Assembly: GCF_026342735.1 (NCBI RefSeq)
Contig: NZ_JAPEMM010000001.1
Span: forward strand, 4,836,001-4,900,000
Length of the DNA stretch: 64,000 nucleotides
Source: Streptomyces sp. NBC_00193
GTDB taxonomy: Bacteria > Actinomycetota > Actinomycetes > Streptomycetales > Streptomycetaceae
Direction: 5' to 3'
The notes below the pieces were generated by a model that saw only the letters and a program-made list of their open reading frames with translations, made no database searches and was not told the DNA's origin. Made by a program: the position numbers and the translations under genes. Of the stretch, positions 17,145 to 25,469 are shown piece by piece; position 1 is the first letter of the stretch, and each line of letters begins with the position of its first letter.

Positions 17145-17674
17145 CCGGCCCCGCCGCCGCGGTCGACCCGGCTGTCCCGGTCGATCCGGTGGCCCCGGTC
17201 GATCCCGCCGCCTTCCGCGAGGTCCTCGGCGCCTTCGCCTCCGGCATCACCGTCGTCGCGGCCGTCGCGGACGACGGCCGCCCGGCCGGGCTGGCCTGCC
17301 AGTCCTTCGCCTCCCTCTCCCTCGACCCGCCGCTGGTCCTGCTCTGCGTGGGCAAGGGCTCCTCCAGCTGGCCCAAGGTCCGGGCCGCCGGCCGCTTCGG
17401 CGTCAGCATCCTCGCCGAGGAGCAGCGCGCCGTGTGCGAAGCCCTCGGCCGCCGCGGCGAGGACAAGTTCGCCGGCGTCGACTGGGAACTCTCCCCCCAC
17501 GGCGCCGTCCGCGTCGGCGGCGCCCTCGCCACCGTCGACTGCGCCCTCGAAGAGGTCCACGAGGCGGGCGACCACTACCTCGTCACCGCCCGGGTCCTCG
17601 AACTGAGCGCCCGCGACGGCGGATCCCCCCTCCTCTACTACCGCAGCGACTACGCCACGGGAGCCTTCGGATGA
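17132..17674 (+). CDS. hsaB: Flavin reductase HsaB
   Basis: 180 residues of the FMN-binding split-barrel flavin reductases: FASGITVVAAV, CQSFASLSLDPPLVLLCVGKGSSSWP and the end LLYYRSDYA. It supplies FMNH2 to HsaA. The N-terminus has a repeated VDPxxPVDP stretch (residues 11-24), and a start further in cannot be excluded. Overlaps hsaC by 13 nt and kstD by 4 nt. Confidence 0.9.
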   Translation: MERLTGPAAAVDPAVPVDPVAPVDPAAFREVLGAFASGITVVAAVADDGRPAGLACQSFASLSLDPPLVLLCVGKGSSSWPKVRAAGRFGVSILAEEQRAVCEALGRRGEDKFAGVDWELSPHGAVRVGGALATVDCALEEVHEAGDHYLVTARVLELSARDGGSPLLYYRSDYATGAFG

Positions 17675-19350
17675 CCGCCGAGCACGCCACCGAGCACCTC
17701 ACCGAGTACGCCTACGACGTGGTGGTCGTCGGCTCCGGCGCCGCCGGATTCGCCGCCGCCGTCACCGCCCGACTGCGGGGCCTGAGCGTCCTCGTCGTGG
17801 AGAAGACCGACTCCTACGGGGGTTCCACCGCCCTGTCCGGCGGCGCGATCTGGGTCCCCGGCAACTTCCACCTCGACCGCGCCGGCCTCGCCGACACCCG
17901 CGAGAAGGCCCGCGCCTACCTCGACGCCACCGTCGGCGACCGCGTCCCGGCCGCGCGCAAGGACGCGTACCTCACCCACGGGCCGCGCATGGTCAAGGAG
18001 TTCCACGACCGCACCGAGATCCGCTTCATGTACACCCCCGGCTACTCGGACTACTTCCCCGAGGCCCAGGGCGGCATGGCGCAGGGCCGCTCCATCGAAC
18101 CGTGCATCGTCGACTTCAAACGGCTCGGCGACCTCGGCGCCTCCATGCGCCGGGCCGGACTGCCCACGTACGGGCTGACCATGACCTCGTACGACTTCCG
18201 CTTCCTGAACATGGTCAGCCGGACCTGGGCGGGCAAGAAGACCTCCCTCAAGGTCGGCCTGCGCGCGGTCAAGGCGCTGGCCACGGGCCGCAAGCTGCTC
18301 TCCCTCGGCGAGGCGCTCATCGCCCGCATGCGGCTCTCCCTGGAGGCGCTCGGCGGCGAACTGTGGCTGTCGGCGCCCCTGACCGGCCTGGTCACGGACC
18401 CGGCCGGCCGGGTGACGGGCGTACGGGTCCTGCGCGCCGGGCACGAAGTGACCGTGGCGGCGCGGGGCGGGGTGGTGCTGGCCTCGGGCGGGTTCTCGCA
18501 CGACCAGGCCCTGCGCGAGAAGCACCTGCCCGCGCCCACCTCCACGGCCTGGACGCACTCCGCGGAGGGCCAGACCGGCGACGCCCTGAAGCTCGGTGAG
18601 GAACTGGGGGCCGCCACCGATCTGCTGGACAAGGTCTGGGGCGCGCCGTCGGTGTGCCCGCCGGGGGAGAAGCCCTTCTTCCTCGTCGCCGACCGGGGCA
18701 TCCCCGGCATGGTCATCGTCAACGAGGCGGGGGAGCGCTACGCCAACGAGGCCCTGCCGTACCACGCGTTCGTGGACCGGATGTACGCCGCGGACCGGCC
18801 CGACGCCAGGACGGTGCCGTCCTGGCTGATCCTGGACGCCCGCTCCAAGGCCCGGTACATCTTCGCCGGGCTCTTCCCCGGGCAGCCCTTCCCCAAGAAG
18901 TGGCTGGAGAGCGGCTTCCTGAAGAAGGCCGACAGCGTGGAGGAACTGGCCCGGCAGATCTCGGCCCCCGGGCTGCCGGCCGCGATCGCCCGCTTCAACT
19001 CCTTCGCGGAGGTGGGCACCGACAAGGACTTCGGGCGGGGCGAGAGCGTCTACGACCGCTACTACGGCGACCCGACGCTGCCCACCCCGAACCTGGCGCC
19101 GATCGAGAAGGGCCCCTTCTACGCGGTCCCCGTGCACCCCGGGGACATCGGCACCAAGGGCGGCCTCGTCACCGACACCGACGGCCGGGTGCTCCGCGAG
19201 GACTCCACCCCGATCCCGGGCCTCTTCGCCTCCGGCAACTGCTCGGCGGCGGTGATGGGGGAGACCTACCCCGGGCCGGGCGCGACGATCGGCCCGGCGA
19301 TGGCCTTCGGCTGGGCGGCGGTCAACGCGATCGCCGCCCAACTCGCCTAG
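17671..19350 (+). CDS. kstD: 3-ketosteroid delta1-dehydrogenase KstD
   Basis: 559-residue flavoprotein. The FAD loop VVVVGSGAAGFAAAV lies at residues 17-31, with the STALSGGAIWVPGN block after it, and the C-terminal ETYPGPGATIGPAMAFGW carries the conserved Tyr-Pro-Gly-Pro-Gly of KstD active sites. It introduces the 1,2 double bond in 3-ketosteroids. The ATG overlaps the hsaB stop. A relative acting at another position (delta4-5alpha dehydrogenase) is possible, but as the only family member beside kshAB the delta1 role is most likely. Confidence 0.88.
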   Translation: MTAEHATEHLTEYAYDVVVVGSGAAGFAAAVTARLRGLSVLVVEKTDSYGGSTALSGGAIWVPGNFHLDRAGLADTREKARAYLDATVGDRVPAARKDAYLTHGPRMVKEFHDRTEIRFMYTPGYSDYFPEAQGGMAQGRSIEPCIVDFKRLGDLGASMRRAGLPTYGLTMTSYDFRFLNMVSRTWAGKKTSLKVGLRAVKALATGRKLLSLGEALIARMRLSLEALGGELWLSAPLTGLVTDPAGRVTGVRVLRAGHEVTVAARGGVVLASGGFSHDQALREKHLPAPTSTAWTHSAEGQTGDALKLGEELGAATDLLDKVWGAPSVCPPGEKPFFLVADRGIPGMVIVNEAGERYANEALPYHAFVDRMYAADRPDARTVPSWLILDARSKARYIFAGLFPGQPFPKKWLESGFLKKADSVEELARQISAPGLPAAIARFNSFAEVGTDKDFGRGESVYDRYYGDPTLPTPNLAPIEKGPFYAVPVHPGDIGTKGGLVTDTDGRVLREDSTPIPGLFASGNCSAAVMGETYPGPGATIGPAMAFGWAAVNAIAAQLA

Positions 19351-19355
19351 CTCGC

Positions 19356-20015
19356 CTAGGAGAGCTTGCCGCCGTAGTCGGGCAGCTTGACGGTGCGCTC
19401 GGCGTGGCCGCCCACCAGGTCGCTCTGGTTGTTGCCGATGTTGGCGATGATCGTGTAGCCGCGGGCCTCGATCTCCGCCCGCTTGGCCGTCTTGTAGGCG
19501 CTGACCTCGCCGAACAGTGCGGGCAGATCGCGCACGTAGAGGCCCGAGACGGGGTAGCCGACCGCCTTGAGGTTGCGCTCGGTGAGGGAGTACACGATCC
19601 CCGGGCGGGCGGTGACGAAGAAGATCGCGACCCCGCGGTCGTTCGCGTACCGGGTCAGCTCGCGGACCTGGGCGATCGCGGGGGTCGGGAAGGTCCAGAA
19701 CCAGTGGAAGTCCGTCTCCAGCGACGAGTTGTCGATGTCGAGGACGATCGCCGGCTTCTCGCCGGCCGGCGAGGCGGCGATGCGCTGCTCGATCCCGGGG
19801 CGGGCCGCGTCGATGACGGCGGAGACGTCGCGCTGCCAGGTGGCGTAGTCGATGCCCAGGATCGCCGCGTTGCCGCCGGGCGCGGAGGCGGTGACGGCGG
19901 TGACGGGCGCGACGGCCGTCCGGGCGGGGGCCGCCTGGGCGGTGGCGGCCGGAACCAGGGCCAGTACGGCTGCGGCTACGGCCACTGCGGCGGCAGTGGT
20001 ACGGGTGCTGCGCAT
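19356..20015 (-). CDS. Secreted HAD-family acid phosphatase (class B/subfamily IIIB like)
   Basis: 219 residues. The ATG at 20015 has GAGGAG nine bases upstream and starts a signal peptide (MRSTRTTAAAVAVAAAVLAL, cleavage near AQA-AP at 28). HAD motif I is IVLDIDNSS (Asp-x-Asp), motif II FFVTARP, and the late acidic/Asn loop IIANIGNNQSDL. Family members remove phosphate from nucleotides or other esters outside the cytoplasm. The convergent kstD stop is 5 bp away. Confidence 0.82.
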   Translation of the reverse strand: MRSTRTTAAAVAVAAAVLALVPAATAQAAPARTAVAPVTAVTASAPGGNAAILGIDYATWQRDVSAVIDAARPGIEQRIAASPAGEKPAIVLDIDNSSLETDFHWFWTFPTPAIAQVRELTRYANDRGVAIFFVTARPGIVYSLTERNLKAVGYPVSGLYVRDLPALFGEVSAYKTAKRAEIEARGYTIIANIGNNQSDLVGGHAERTVKLPDYGGKLS

Positions 20016-20133
20016 GGGGGACGCTCCTCGATCACATGTTGGCATGTACGTGACCAGGCTGGGGATCGTCCGCCCTCATGTCTACTGGCTGGTAAGTAAC
20101 TTTTCATGGCCGGGCGGTGAACCTCCGTCATGC

Positions 20134-20156
20134 GGCCCGCCCGGCGCCGGCGGGCC
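20134..20156. terminator. Hairpin downstream of the metallopeptidase-like gene
   Basis: GGCCCGCC-N7-GGCGGGCC, 55 bases past the stop at 20212 on the minus strand. No U-run, so it is a GC hairpin of the kind common in Streptomyces. Confidence 0.45.
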
Positions 20157-20211
20157 GTCGGCGGAGGCGGCTGCGGCGGCTCCGGGGGCTGTGGCGGCGG
20201 CGACTGACCGC

Positions 20212-21105
20212 TCAGGTGTCGCAGTCCAGCACCGTGTGGCACAGCCCGCACCGGGCCCGGACCGGCCCGCGGTGGGCCGGCAGCCGCAGGCGCTGCCCGC
20301 ACACCGGGCACGGGAAGCTCACCCGCAGCCCGCCCGCGTGCACCTCGAAGCCGTACGCCGCCCCGGGCGCGGCGGACCCGGTCCGGCGGGCCGCCGCGTA
20401 CCGCAGCCGCTCCGTCCGGCCCGCGGCCGCCAAGGGGGCCCGGCGCAGCTCCTGGTCGGCCCGGTCGCGGCCGCGCACGTACGCCTCGTAGGCCTGCGGG
20501 CTGGTGAACCACGCGGAGAGGTCCTCGCCGCCGAGGAACCGGCCGCGCCGGGCGAGGACGTAGCCGAACTCCTCCGGGGTGAGGTAGCCGAGCTTCTGGT
20601 GGGTGAGCTCGTCCTCCCGGTAGGCGTCGAGCAGCAGCCAGCCGGCGCCGAGGTAGGCGGCGGCGGTGTCGGTGAGGATCTCGTTGCCGGGGGTGGTGGG
20701 GAAGTGCAGGTCCAGCCGGTGCAGCAGCACGTGCGTGACCTCGTGGGCGAGGGCGGCCGCCAGATCGCGGCGGTGGACGCGGAAGCGGTCGTTGACCTCG
20801 ACGAAGTACTCGGGCCCGGCGGCCAGTTCCACGGTCGCCGCCTCCTCCATCGCGCGGAAGCCCACGATCAGGCGCGCGTCGGGCAGGCGCAGGGCGCGGA
20901 CCATCGCGGAAGCCACCCGGTGGGCACCCGGGTACAGGTCCTCGGACGCGGGGAAGGCCGCGTCGGCGGGGGCGAAGGGGGTGTCGTAGGCGCGGATCCC
21001 GTCGGCGGACAGCCGTCGGAACAGTGCGGTGACGGCCGCGCGGACCGTCTCCAGATGAGGAAATCCGTGCTCGATCGGGCTGCTGCGCCGCCCGTTGTGC
21101 GTCAT
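20212..21105 (-). CDS. Putative zinc metallopeptidase-like protein with C-terminal zinc ribbon
   Basis: 297 residues, no signal peptide. The middle holds HEVTHVLLH (HExxH), with NEILTDTAAAYLG about 25 residues later supplying a possible third ligand in gluzincin style. The C-terminal 35 residues contain CPVCG and CGLCH, two Cys pairs of a zinc ribbon. The mixture suggests a cytoplasmic SprT-like or DUF-type peptidase. Substrate unknown. It is divergent from the trypsin gene. Confidence 0.65.
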   Translation of the reverse strand: MTHNGRRSSPIEHGFPHLETVRAAVTALFRRLSADGIRAYDTPFAPADAAFPASEDLYPGAHRVASAMVRALRLPDARLIVGFRAMEEAATVELAAGPEYFVEVNDRFRVHRRDLAAALAHEVTHVLLHRLDLHFPTTPGNEILTDTAAAYLGAGWLLLDAYREDELTHQKLGYLTPEEFGYVLARRGRFLGGEDLSAWFTSPQAYEAYVRGRDRADQELRRAPLAAAGRTERLRYAAARRTGSAAPGAAYGFEVHAGGLRVSFPCPVCGQRLRLPAHRGPVRARCGLCHTVLDCDT

Positions 21106-21248
21106 GGGGCCCCTTCGGCCGGAAGTTGTCCGAAAACGCGTTCTTGATGGCCTCCGTGCGCAGGGTGTGTCATGTCCCCGTCACCCAGGCGGTCCATCCC
21201 ACCCGCCCCGGGGTGACGCGCACGGCCCAACCCCCCACGAAAGGCAGT

Positions 21249-22031
21249 GTGTCGACTGTGTCCAGCCTCGTCACCACCCTCAAGCGCGTCCTCGCCGTCG
21301 GAGCGGTGGCCCTCGCGGCCGTCAGCCTCCAGCCCGGCACCGCCACCGCAGGCACGGCACCCGTGGTCGGCGGAACCCGCGCCGCCCAGGGCGAGTTCCC
21401 CTTCATGGTCCGGCTCTCCATGGGCTGCGGCGGCGCCCTCTACACCCAGCAGATCGTGCTCACCGCCGCCCACTGCGTGAGCGGCTCCGGCAACAACACC
21501 TCCATCACCGCCACCGCCGGAGTGGTCGACCTCAAGAGCTCCAGCGCCATCAAGGTCAAGTCCACCAAGGTGCTCCAGGCCCCCGGCTACAACGGCACCG
21601 GCAAGGACTGGGCGCTCATCAAGCTCGCCCAGCCCATCAACCTGCCCACCCTCAAGATCGCCGACACCAAGGCCTACGACAACGGCACCTTCACCGTCGC
21701 CGGCTGGGGCGCCGCCCGGGAAGGCGGAGCCCAGCAGCGCTACCTGCTGAAGGCCACCGTCCCCTTCGTCTCCGACGCCTCCTGCCAGGACTCCTACGGC
21801 AGCTCGCTCGTGCCCGCCGAGGAGATCTGCGCCGGATTCGACCAGGGCGGGGTCGACACCTGTCAGGGCGACTCCGGCGGTCCCATGTTCCGCCGGGACA
21901 ACGCGAACGCCTGGATCCAGGTCGGCATAGTCAGCTGGGGCGAGGGCTGCGCCCGTCCCGACTACCCCGGCGTCTACACGGAGGTCTCCACCTTCGCGGC
22001 GGCGATCAAGAGCGCGGCCGCCACCCTCTGA
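21249..22031 (+). CDS. sprT: Secreted trypsin (S. griseus trypsin type)
   Basis: 260-residue prepro-enzyme from the GTG at 21249 (AAAGG just upstream). The signal peptide spans residues 1 to about 34, a short propeptide follows, and mature VVGGTRAAQGEFPF starts at 39. The triad is in TAAHC, KDWALIKL and GDSGGP; the Asp in GVDTCQGDSGGP is the S1-pocket residue that gives Arg/Lys specificity. The mature sequence is very close to S. griseus trypsin as I recall it. A hairpin terminator follows. Confidence 0.93.
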   Translation: MSTVSSLVTTLKRVLAVGAVALAAVSLQPGTATAGTAPVVGGTRAAQGEFPFMVRLSMGCGGALYTQQIVLTAAHCVSGSGNNTSITATAGVVDLKSSSAIKVKSTKVLQAPGYNGTGKDWALIKLAQPINLPTLKIADTKAYDNGTFTVAGWGAAREGGAQQRYLLKATVPFVSDASCQDSYGSSLVPAEEICAGFDQGGVDTCQGDSGGPMFRRDNANAWIQVGIVSWGEGCARPDYPGVYTEVSTFAAAIKSAAATL

Positions 22032-22055
22032 CCGCCTCCCGGGCCCGCTGTAGGC

Positions 22056-22084
22056 CTTCCGGCCCCTCCGATGGGGGCCGGAAG
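22056..22084. terminator. Terminator after sprT
   Basis: CTTCCGGCCCC and GGGGCCGGAAG around a 7-nt loop, 25 bases past the stop. Confidence 0.75.
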
Positions 22085-22133
22085 AATGAGGCACGATGCC
22101 CCACATGTCCGTAAGGTCGACCGAAGTACCGTG

Positions 22134-22159
22134 AGGCCGGAACGACGCCGTTCCGGCCT
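22134..22159 (+). promoter_or_regulatory. Second hairpin ahead of the response regulator gene
   Basis: AGGCCGGAACG-ACGC-CGTTCCGGCCT, an 11-bp perfect stem about 140 bases before the response regulator start. It could be a second terminator or part of that gene's leader. Confidence 0.4.
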
Positions 22160-22296
22160 TGCGGCATGCTCCCGGCGGTCTGCTGTGCGGTTGCGGGCCG
22201 AGGCGCCCGCAGGTCCCATGGAGAGATCCCACCGGGTGGGAAAGCCGGGGAAGCCGGGACGGCACAGGCAACGGGCGACAGTGGGGCAGGCGGCGC

Positions 22297-22956
22297 ATGG
22301 CGATCAGAGTGATCATCGCGGACGACCAGGAGATGGTCAGGACCGGCTTCCGGATGATCCTCGAAAGCCAGCCGGACATCGAGGTGGTCGCCGACGTCGA
22401 AGACGGTGAAGCGGCCCTCGCGGCCGTCGCCGCGCACCGCCCCGACGTCCTCCTCCTCGACATCCGCATGCCCAAGCTCGACGGGCTCGAAGTCACCCGC
22501 CGGCTCTCCGGGCGCGACACCCCCCGCATCGTCATCGTCACCACCTTCGACCTCGACGAGTACGTCCACGCGGCGCTCCAGGGCGGAGCGTCCGGCTTCC
22601 TCCTCAAAGACGCGAGCCCGGCCATGCTGGTTGAAGCGGTACGGGCGGCAGCCGTCGGGGACTCCCTCGTCTCACCCGCCATCACCGTCCGGCTGCTCCG
22701 CGAAATGGCCCACCGCACCCCGGCCGCCGCCGCAGCGGCCCGCCGCCCGGCGGAGCCCCTCACGGACCGGGAACGCGAGGTCGTACGCTGCCTCGCCCGC
22801 GGGCTGACCAACGCCGAGATCGCCGGCGAGCTCTTCGTCTCCCTCTCCACGGTCAAGACCCACCTGGCCAACGTCCAGGCCAAACTGGACGCCCGCAACC
22901 GCGTGGAAATCGCCGCCTGGGCCTGGGAAAGCGGCCTGGCAGGCACCCCGGCGTGA
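22297..22956 (+). CDS. NarL-family response regulator
   Basis: 219 residues. The receiver domain has acidic pair DD near residue 9, phospho-acceptor Asp in VLLLDIRMP and Lys in FLLKDAS. The C-terminal LuxR-type HTH is LTDREREVVRCLARGLTNAEIAGELFVSLSTVKTHLANV. The internal ATG at 22297 is chosen because the receiver fold begins there; the upstream frame is Arg/Trp-rich noise. It pairs with the histidine kinase 361 bp downstream. Confidence 0.9.
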   Translation: MAIRVIIADDQEMVRTGFRMILESQPDIEVVADVEDGEAALAAVAAHRPDVLLLDIRMPKLDGLEVTRRLSGRDTPRIVIVTTFDLDEYVHAALQGGASGFLLKDASPAMLVEAVRAAAVGDSLVSPAITVRLLREMAHRTPAAAAAARRPAEPLTDREREVVRCLARGLTNAEIAGELFVSLSTVKTHLANVQAKLDARNRVEIAAWAWESGLAGTPA

Positions 22957-23317
22957 CCCACCCCCACCCCCCGACCACCCCTGACCGCCACCCGGGCGGC
23001 CCGGGGCGCAACCAGCCCTGCGGCTGTCCGGACGGCACGGGGCGGAACCGGCCCCGAGGCTGTTCGGGTGCCGCCGGGCAGAATCAGCCTCGCCGGCGTT
23101 TGAGGCGCGGGGGCTGGGGCGGCGCCCCAGGAAGCCGGCGCACGCCGTTCCCGACGACCCCGGCCACCACGGGTACGGGCAGCCCCCGGGCGAACCGCGG
23201 CCTCCGCATGCGCCGAAGCCCCCACACCTACGGCGGAGCCGTGCAGCCCCAGGGCGGAGCCACCCGCACGGAGCCCCGTACCCCCGGCGGAGCCGACGAG
23301 GCGCTCCGGGGCTCGGT
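22957..23317. other. 361-bp gap between the two-component genes, with repeats
   Basis: Contains three related segments of about 35 bp (GGGCGCAACCAGCC..., GGGCGGAACCGGCC..., GGGCAGAATCAGCC...), the last running into a dispersed repeat copy (23082-23131). An open frame from GTG 22953 to 23321 would link the stop of the regulator with the start of the kinase, but its Pro/Arg/Gly-rich content does not look like a protein. Confidence 0.5.
23082..23131. repeat. Dispersed Streptomyces repeat, copy A
   Basis: AATCAGCCTCGCCGGCGTTT then GAGGCGCGGGGGCTGGGGCG and GCGCCCC. The same core (CCGGCGTTTGAGG-N-GCGGGGG) is found twice at 28.57-28.64 kb and, inverted, at 57.21-57.26 kb. Confidence 0.75.
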
Positions 23318-24502
23318 ATGAGCCCCCTGGGGCCATGGGCCCGCCGCCACCCCTACGCCGCGGACTGGATCCGCATCATCCTCTCGCTCACCCTCCTCTC
23401 CCTCGTCACCTTCGAGGGCGTCGTCCTCGCCCGCCAGCCCAGCACCCCGCACGCCGCCGTCTGGGTGTCCGGCATCCTCGTCTGCCTCAGCGCCGTGCCC
23501 TGGCCGCGCATCCCGCTGCTCGCCCGCGCCTGGTTCGCCGCCGCCGTCACCTGGGCCGTCACCCTCTCCCTCCTCTTCAGCAACCTCCCCCTCGTCGTCT
23601 GGGGCGGCGGCGAGGCCGTCGCCCTGCTCGTCCTCCTCGCCCAGGTACTGCTGCGCGCCCCCGCCCGCACCGCCGCCGTCCTCGGCCCCCTGCTCGCCCT
23701 CGGCTCCATGGCGGCGCCCGTCCGCGACGCGGACCCGGGCCGCTTCACCCTGCTCTTCTCCGTGCTCGCCGTCGTCGTCACCGCGTACTCCCTGCTCCTG
23801 CGCCTGCAGTCCGTCCAGCGGGTCCGCGAGCTGCGCGCCGTACGCAGCGCCGAACGCCTGGAGCTGGCACGCGAGCTCCACGACCTCGTCGCCCACCACG
23901 TGACGGGGATCGTCGTCGAGGCGCGCGCCGCGCGCTACACCAAGGTCTCCGCGGAACGCGCCGGCGAGATCTTCGGCCGCATCGAGACGGCCGGCGACGA
24001 GGCGCTCGGCTCCATGCGCCGCCTGGTCAAGATCCTCCGCGAGGGTGCCGAGGACGCCGACCCGGAGAAGGGCAAGGGCGGCAGGCCCGGCTCCGCCGGC
24101 ACGGCCCCCGTCGCCGGCCTCCGGGAGATCCGCGGGCTGATGGAACGGTTCGCCGCCACCGGCCCGCCCGTCGTCCTCTACGTGGAGGAGGGCCTGGAGG
24201 CCCGGCTCCCCGCCGACGTCGCCGCCACCGCCCACCGCATCGTCCTCGAAGCCCTCACCAACATCGGCAAGCACGCCGCCACCGCCACCGCCGTCCGGAT
24301 CGGCCTGCGCACCGTCCCGGCCGGCCTGGAAGTCCGGATCGCCGACGACGGCGGCCGCCCCGCGAAACTCTCCGAGAACGCCCGCGGCGGCGGCTACGGC
24401 CTCGTCGGCATGGCCGAACGCGCCGAAGCCCTCGGCGGCTCCCTCACCGCCGGCCCCGCCCCCGAAGGCGGCTGGCTGGTCACGGCGCTCCTGCCCCTCT
24501 GA
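23318..24502 (+). CDS. Sensor histidine kinase (HisKA_3 type)
   Basis: 394 residues. Four to five membrane helices fill residues about 15-165, with no large extracellular sensor. The phospho-accepting His is in ARELHDLVAHHVTGIVVEAR. The ATPase domain has the N-box EALTNIGKHA and a G-box GGYGLVGMAER. It most likely phosphorylates the NarL-type regulator encoded just upstream. The signal is unknown; membrane-embedded sensors of this kind often follow envelope or lipid changes. Confidence 0.88.
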   Translation: MSPLGPWARRHPYAADWIRIILSLTLLSLVTFEGVVLARQPSTPHAAVWVSGILVCLSAVPWPRIPLLARAWFAAAVTWAVTLSLLFSNLPLVVWGGGEAVALLVLLAQVLLRAPARTAAVLGPLLALGSMAAPVRDADPGRFTLLFSVLAVVVTAYSLLLRLQSVQRVRELRAVRSAERLELARELHDLVAHHVTGIVVEARAARYTKVSAERAGEIFGRIETAGDEALGSMRRLVKILREGAEDADPEKGKGGRPGSAGTAPVAGLREIRGLMERFAATGPPVVLYVEEGLEARLPADVAATAHRIVLEALTNIGKHAATATAVRIGLRTVPAGLEVRIADDGGRPAKLSENARGGGYGLVGMAERAEALGGSLTAGPAPEGGWLVTALLPL

Positions 24503-24513
24503 CAGGCACCCAC

Positions 24514-24564
24514 TTGTCGATTATCGATATGGTCCGCTAGGGTCTGGCATATCGAAAATCGATA
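24514..24564 (+). promoter_or_regulatory. Promoter of the DUF2975-XRE operon with two facing operators
   Basis: -35 TTGTCG (24514-24519), 18-bp spacer, -10 TAGGGT (24538-24543). TGTCGATTATCGATATG (24515-24531) and CATATCGAAAATCGATA (24548-24564) are near-exact inverted copies 33 bp apart, so one covers the -35 side and the other lies just past the -10 box, as expected for repression by a dimer pair. Confidence 0.7.
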
Positions 24565-24576
24565 GGGGGGAACGCG

Positions 24577-25161
24577 ATGAACACGCGATTCACAAAGATC
24601 CTGGCCTCACTGACCTTTGCGCTGGCGATCCTCTGGGGGCTCACCTTCATCGGCACGGCCGTCTCGCACCTGGCCGACGACGGGGCGGTCTGCGTGAAGA
24701 CCGACTTCTGGGCCAACGCCACCCTGGACGGCGGCCTGCCGGTCGGCCAGGGCGTGGAAGCGTCCAGCAGCACCGCACGGCTCTGCCAGAACGCCCCCTC
24801 CACGGCGCAGCGCGCCGCCGACCTCGGGGGCCAACTGCCCTGGATGCTGTTCGCCTCCGTCGCCCTGCTGCTCTTCTCCCGACTGCTGAAGGCCGTCGTC
24901 TCCCAAGGGCCGTTCACCGACGAGGTGGCGCGACGGCTCACCGTTCTCGGCTGGTTCGTCACTGCGGGCACACCGCTCGCGGGCCTCGTCGTAGGGTGGT
25001 CGCAGTCCTGGCTCGCCGCGAGCATGGTGCCCATGCTCGACTCCGGTCCGACGGTCTCCGAGCCCCAGGTGCTCATCCTCGCCGGCCTCGCCGCCGTCAT
25101 CATGGGGAAGATCATGCGCGAGGGCGTGCGCATGCGAGAGGACCTCGAAGGGACGATCTGA
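24577..25161 (+). CDS. DUF2975 membrane protein
   Basis: 194 residues with four predicted membrane helices (about 8-28, 85-103, 122-142, 162-182) and an external loop with two Cys (VCVKT, LCQN). DUF2975 proteins are regularly paired with a small XRE regulator of YozG type, as here (TGATG, one-base overlap). The pair may sense a membrane signal and control its own promoter. GGGGGG lies six bases before the ATG. Confidence 0.85.
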   Translation: MNTRFTKILASLTFALAILWGLTFIGTAVSHLADDGAVCVKTDFWANATLDGGLPVGQGVEASSSTARLCQNAPSTAQRAADLGGQLPWMLFASVALLLFSRLLKAVVSQGPFTDEVARRLTVLGWFVTAGTPLAGLVVGWSQSWLAASMVPMLDSGPTVSEPQVLILAGLAAVIMGKIMREGVRMREDLEGTI

Positions 25162-25397
25162 TGCCCGAAGAGGAACTCCACGCGATCCGGATCCACCTCG
25201 ACCGGATCCTGGCCGACCGCGGCATGACGCTCACCGAACTGGCCGCCCAGGTCGGCATCACCGTCGTCAACCTGTCCGTGCTCAAGAACGGACGGGCCAA
25301 GGCCATCCGCTTCTCCACCCTGTCCAGGATCTGCGACGTCCTCCAGTGCCAGCCGGGCGACCTCATCACCCACGACCCCACCGAGCCGCAGGCCTAG
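25161..25397 (+). CDS. Small XRE-family HTH regulator (YozG type)
   Basis: 78 residues that are almost only one Cro/CI HTH: ILADRGMTLTELAAQVGITVVNLSVLKNGRAKAIRFSTLSRICDVLQCQPGDLI. It is coupled to the DUF2975 gene. The twin ATCGAT palindromes in the promoter are its most likely binding sites. Confidence 0.88.
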   Translation: MPEEELHAIRIHLDRILADRGMTLTELAAQVGITVVNLSVLKNGRAKAIRFSTLSRICDVLQCQPGDLITHDPTEPQA

Positions 25398-25469
25398 GCG
25401 GTATCCCGTCCGTCTCAGTGGCCGACCGGCCGAAGAAGCGTCGCCGCACGCCACGTATTCTCGGTGACC

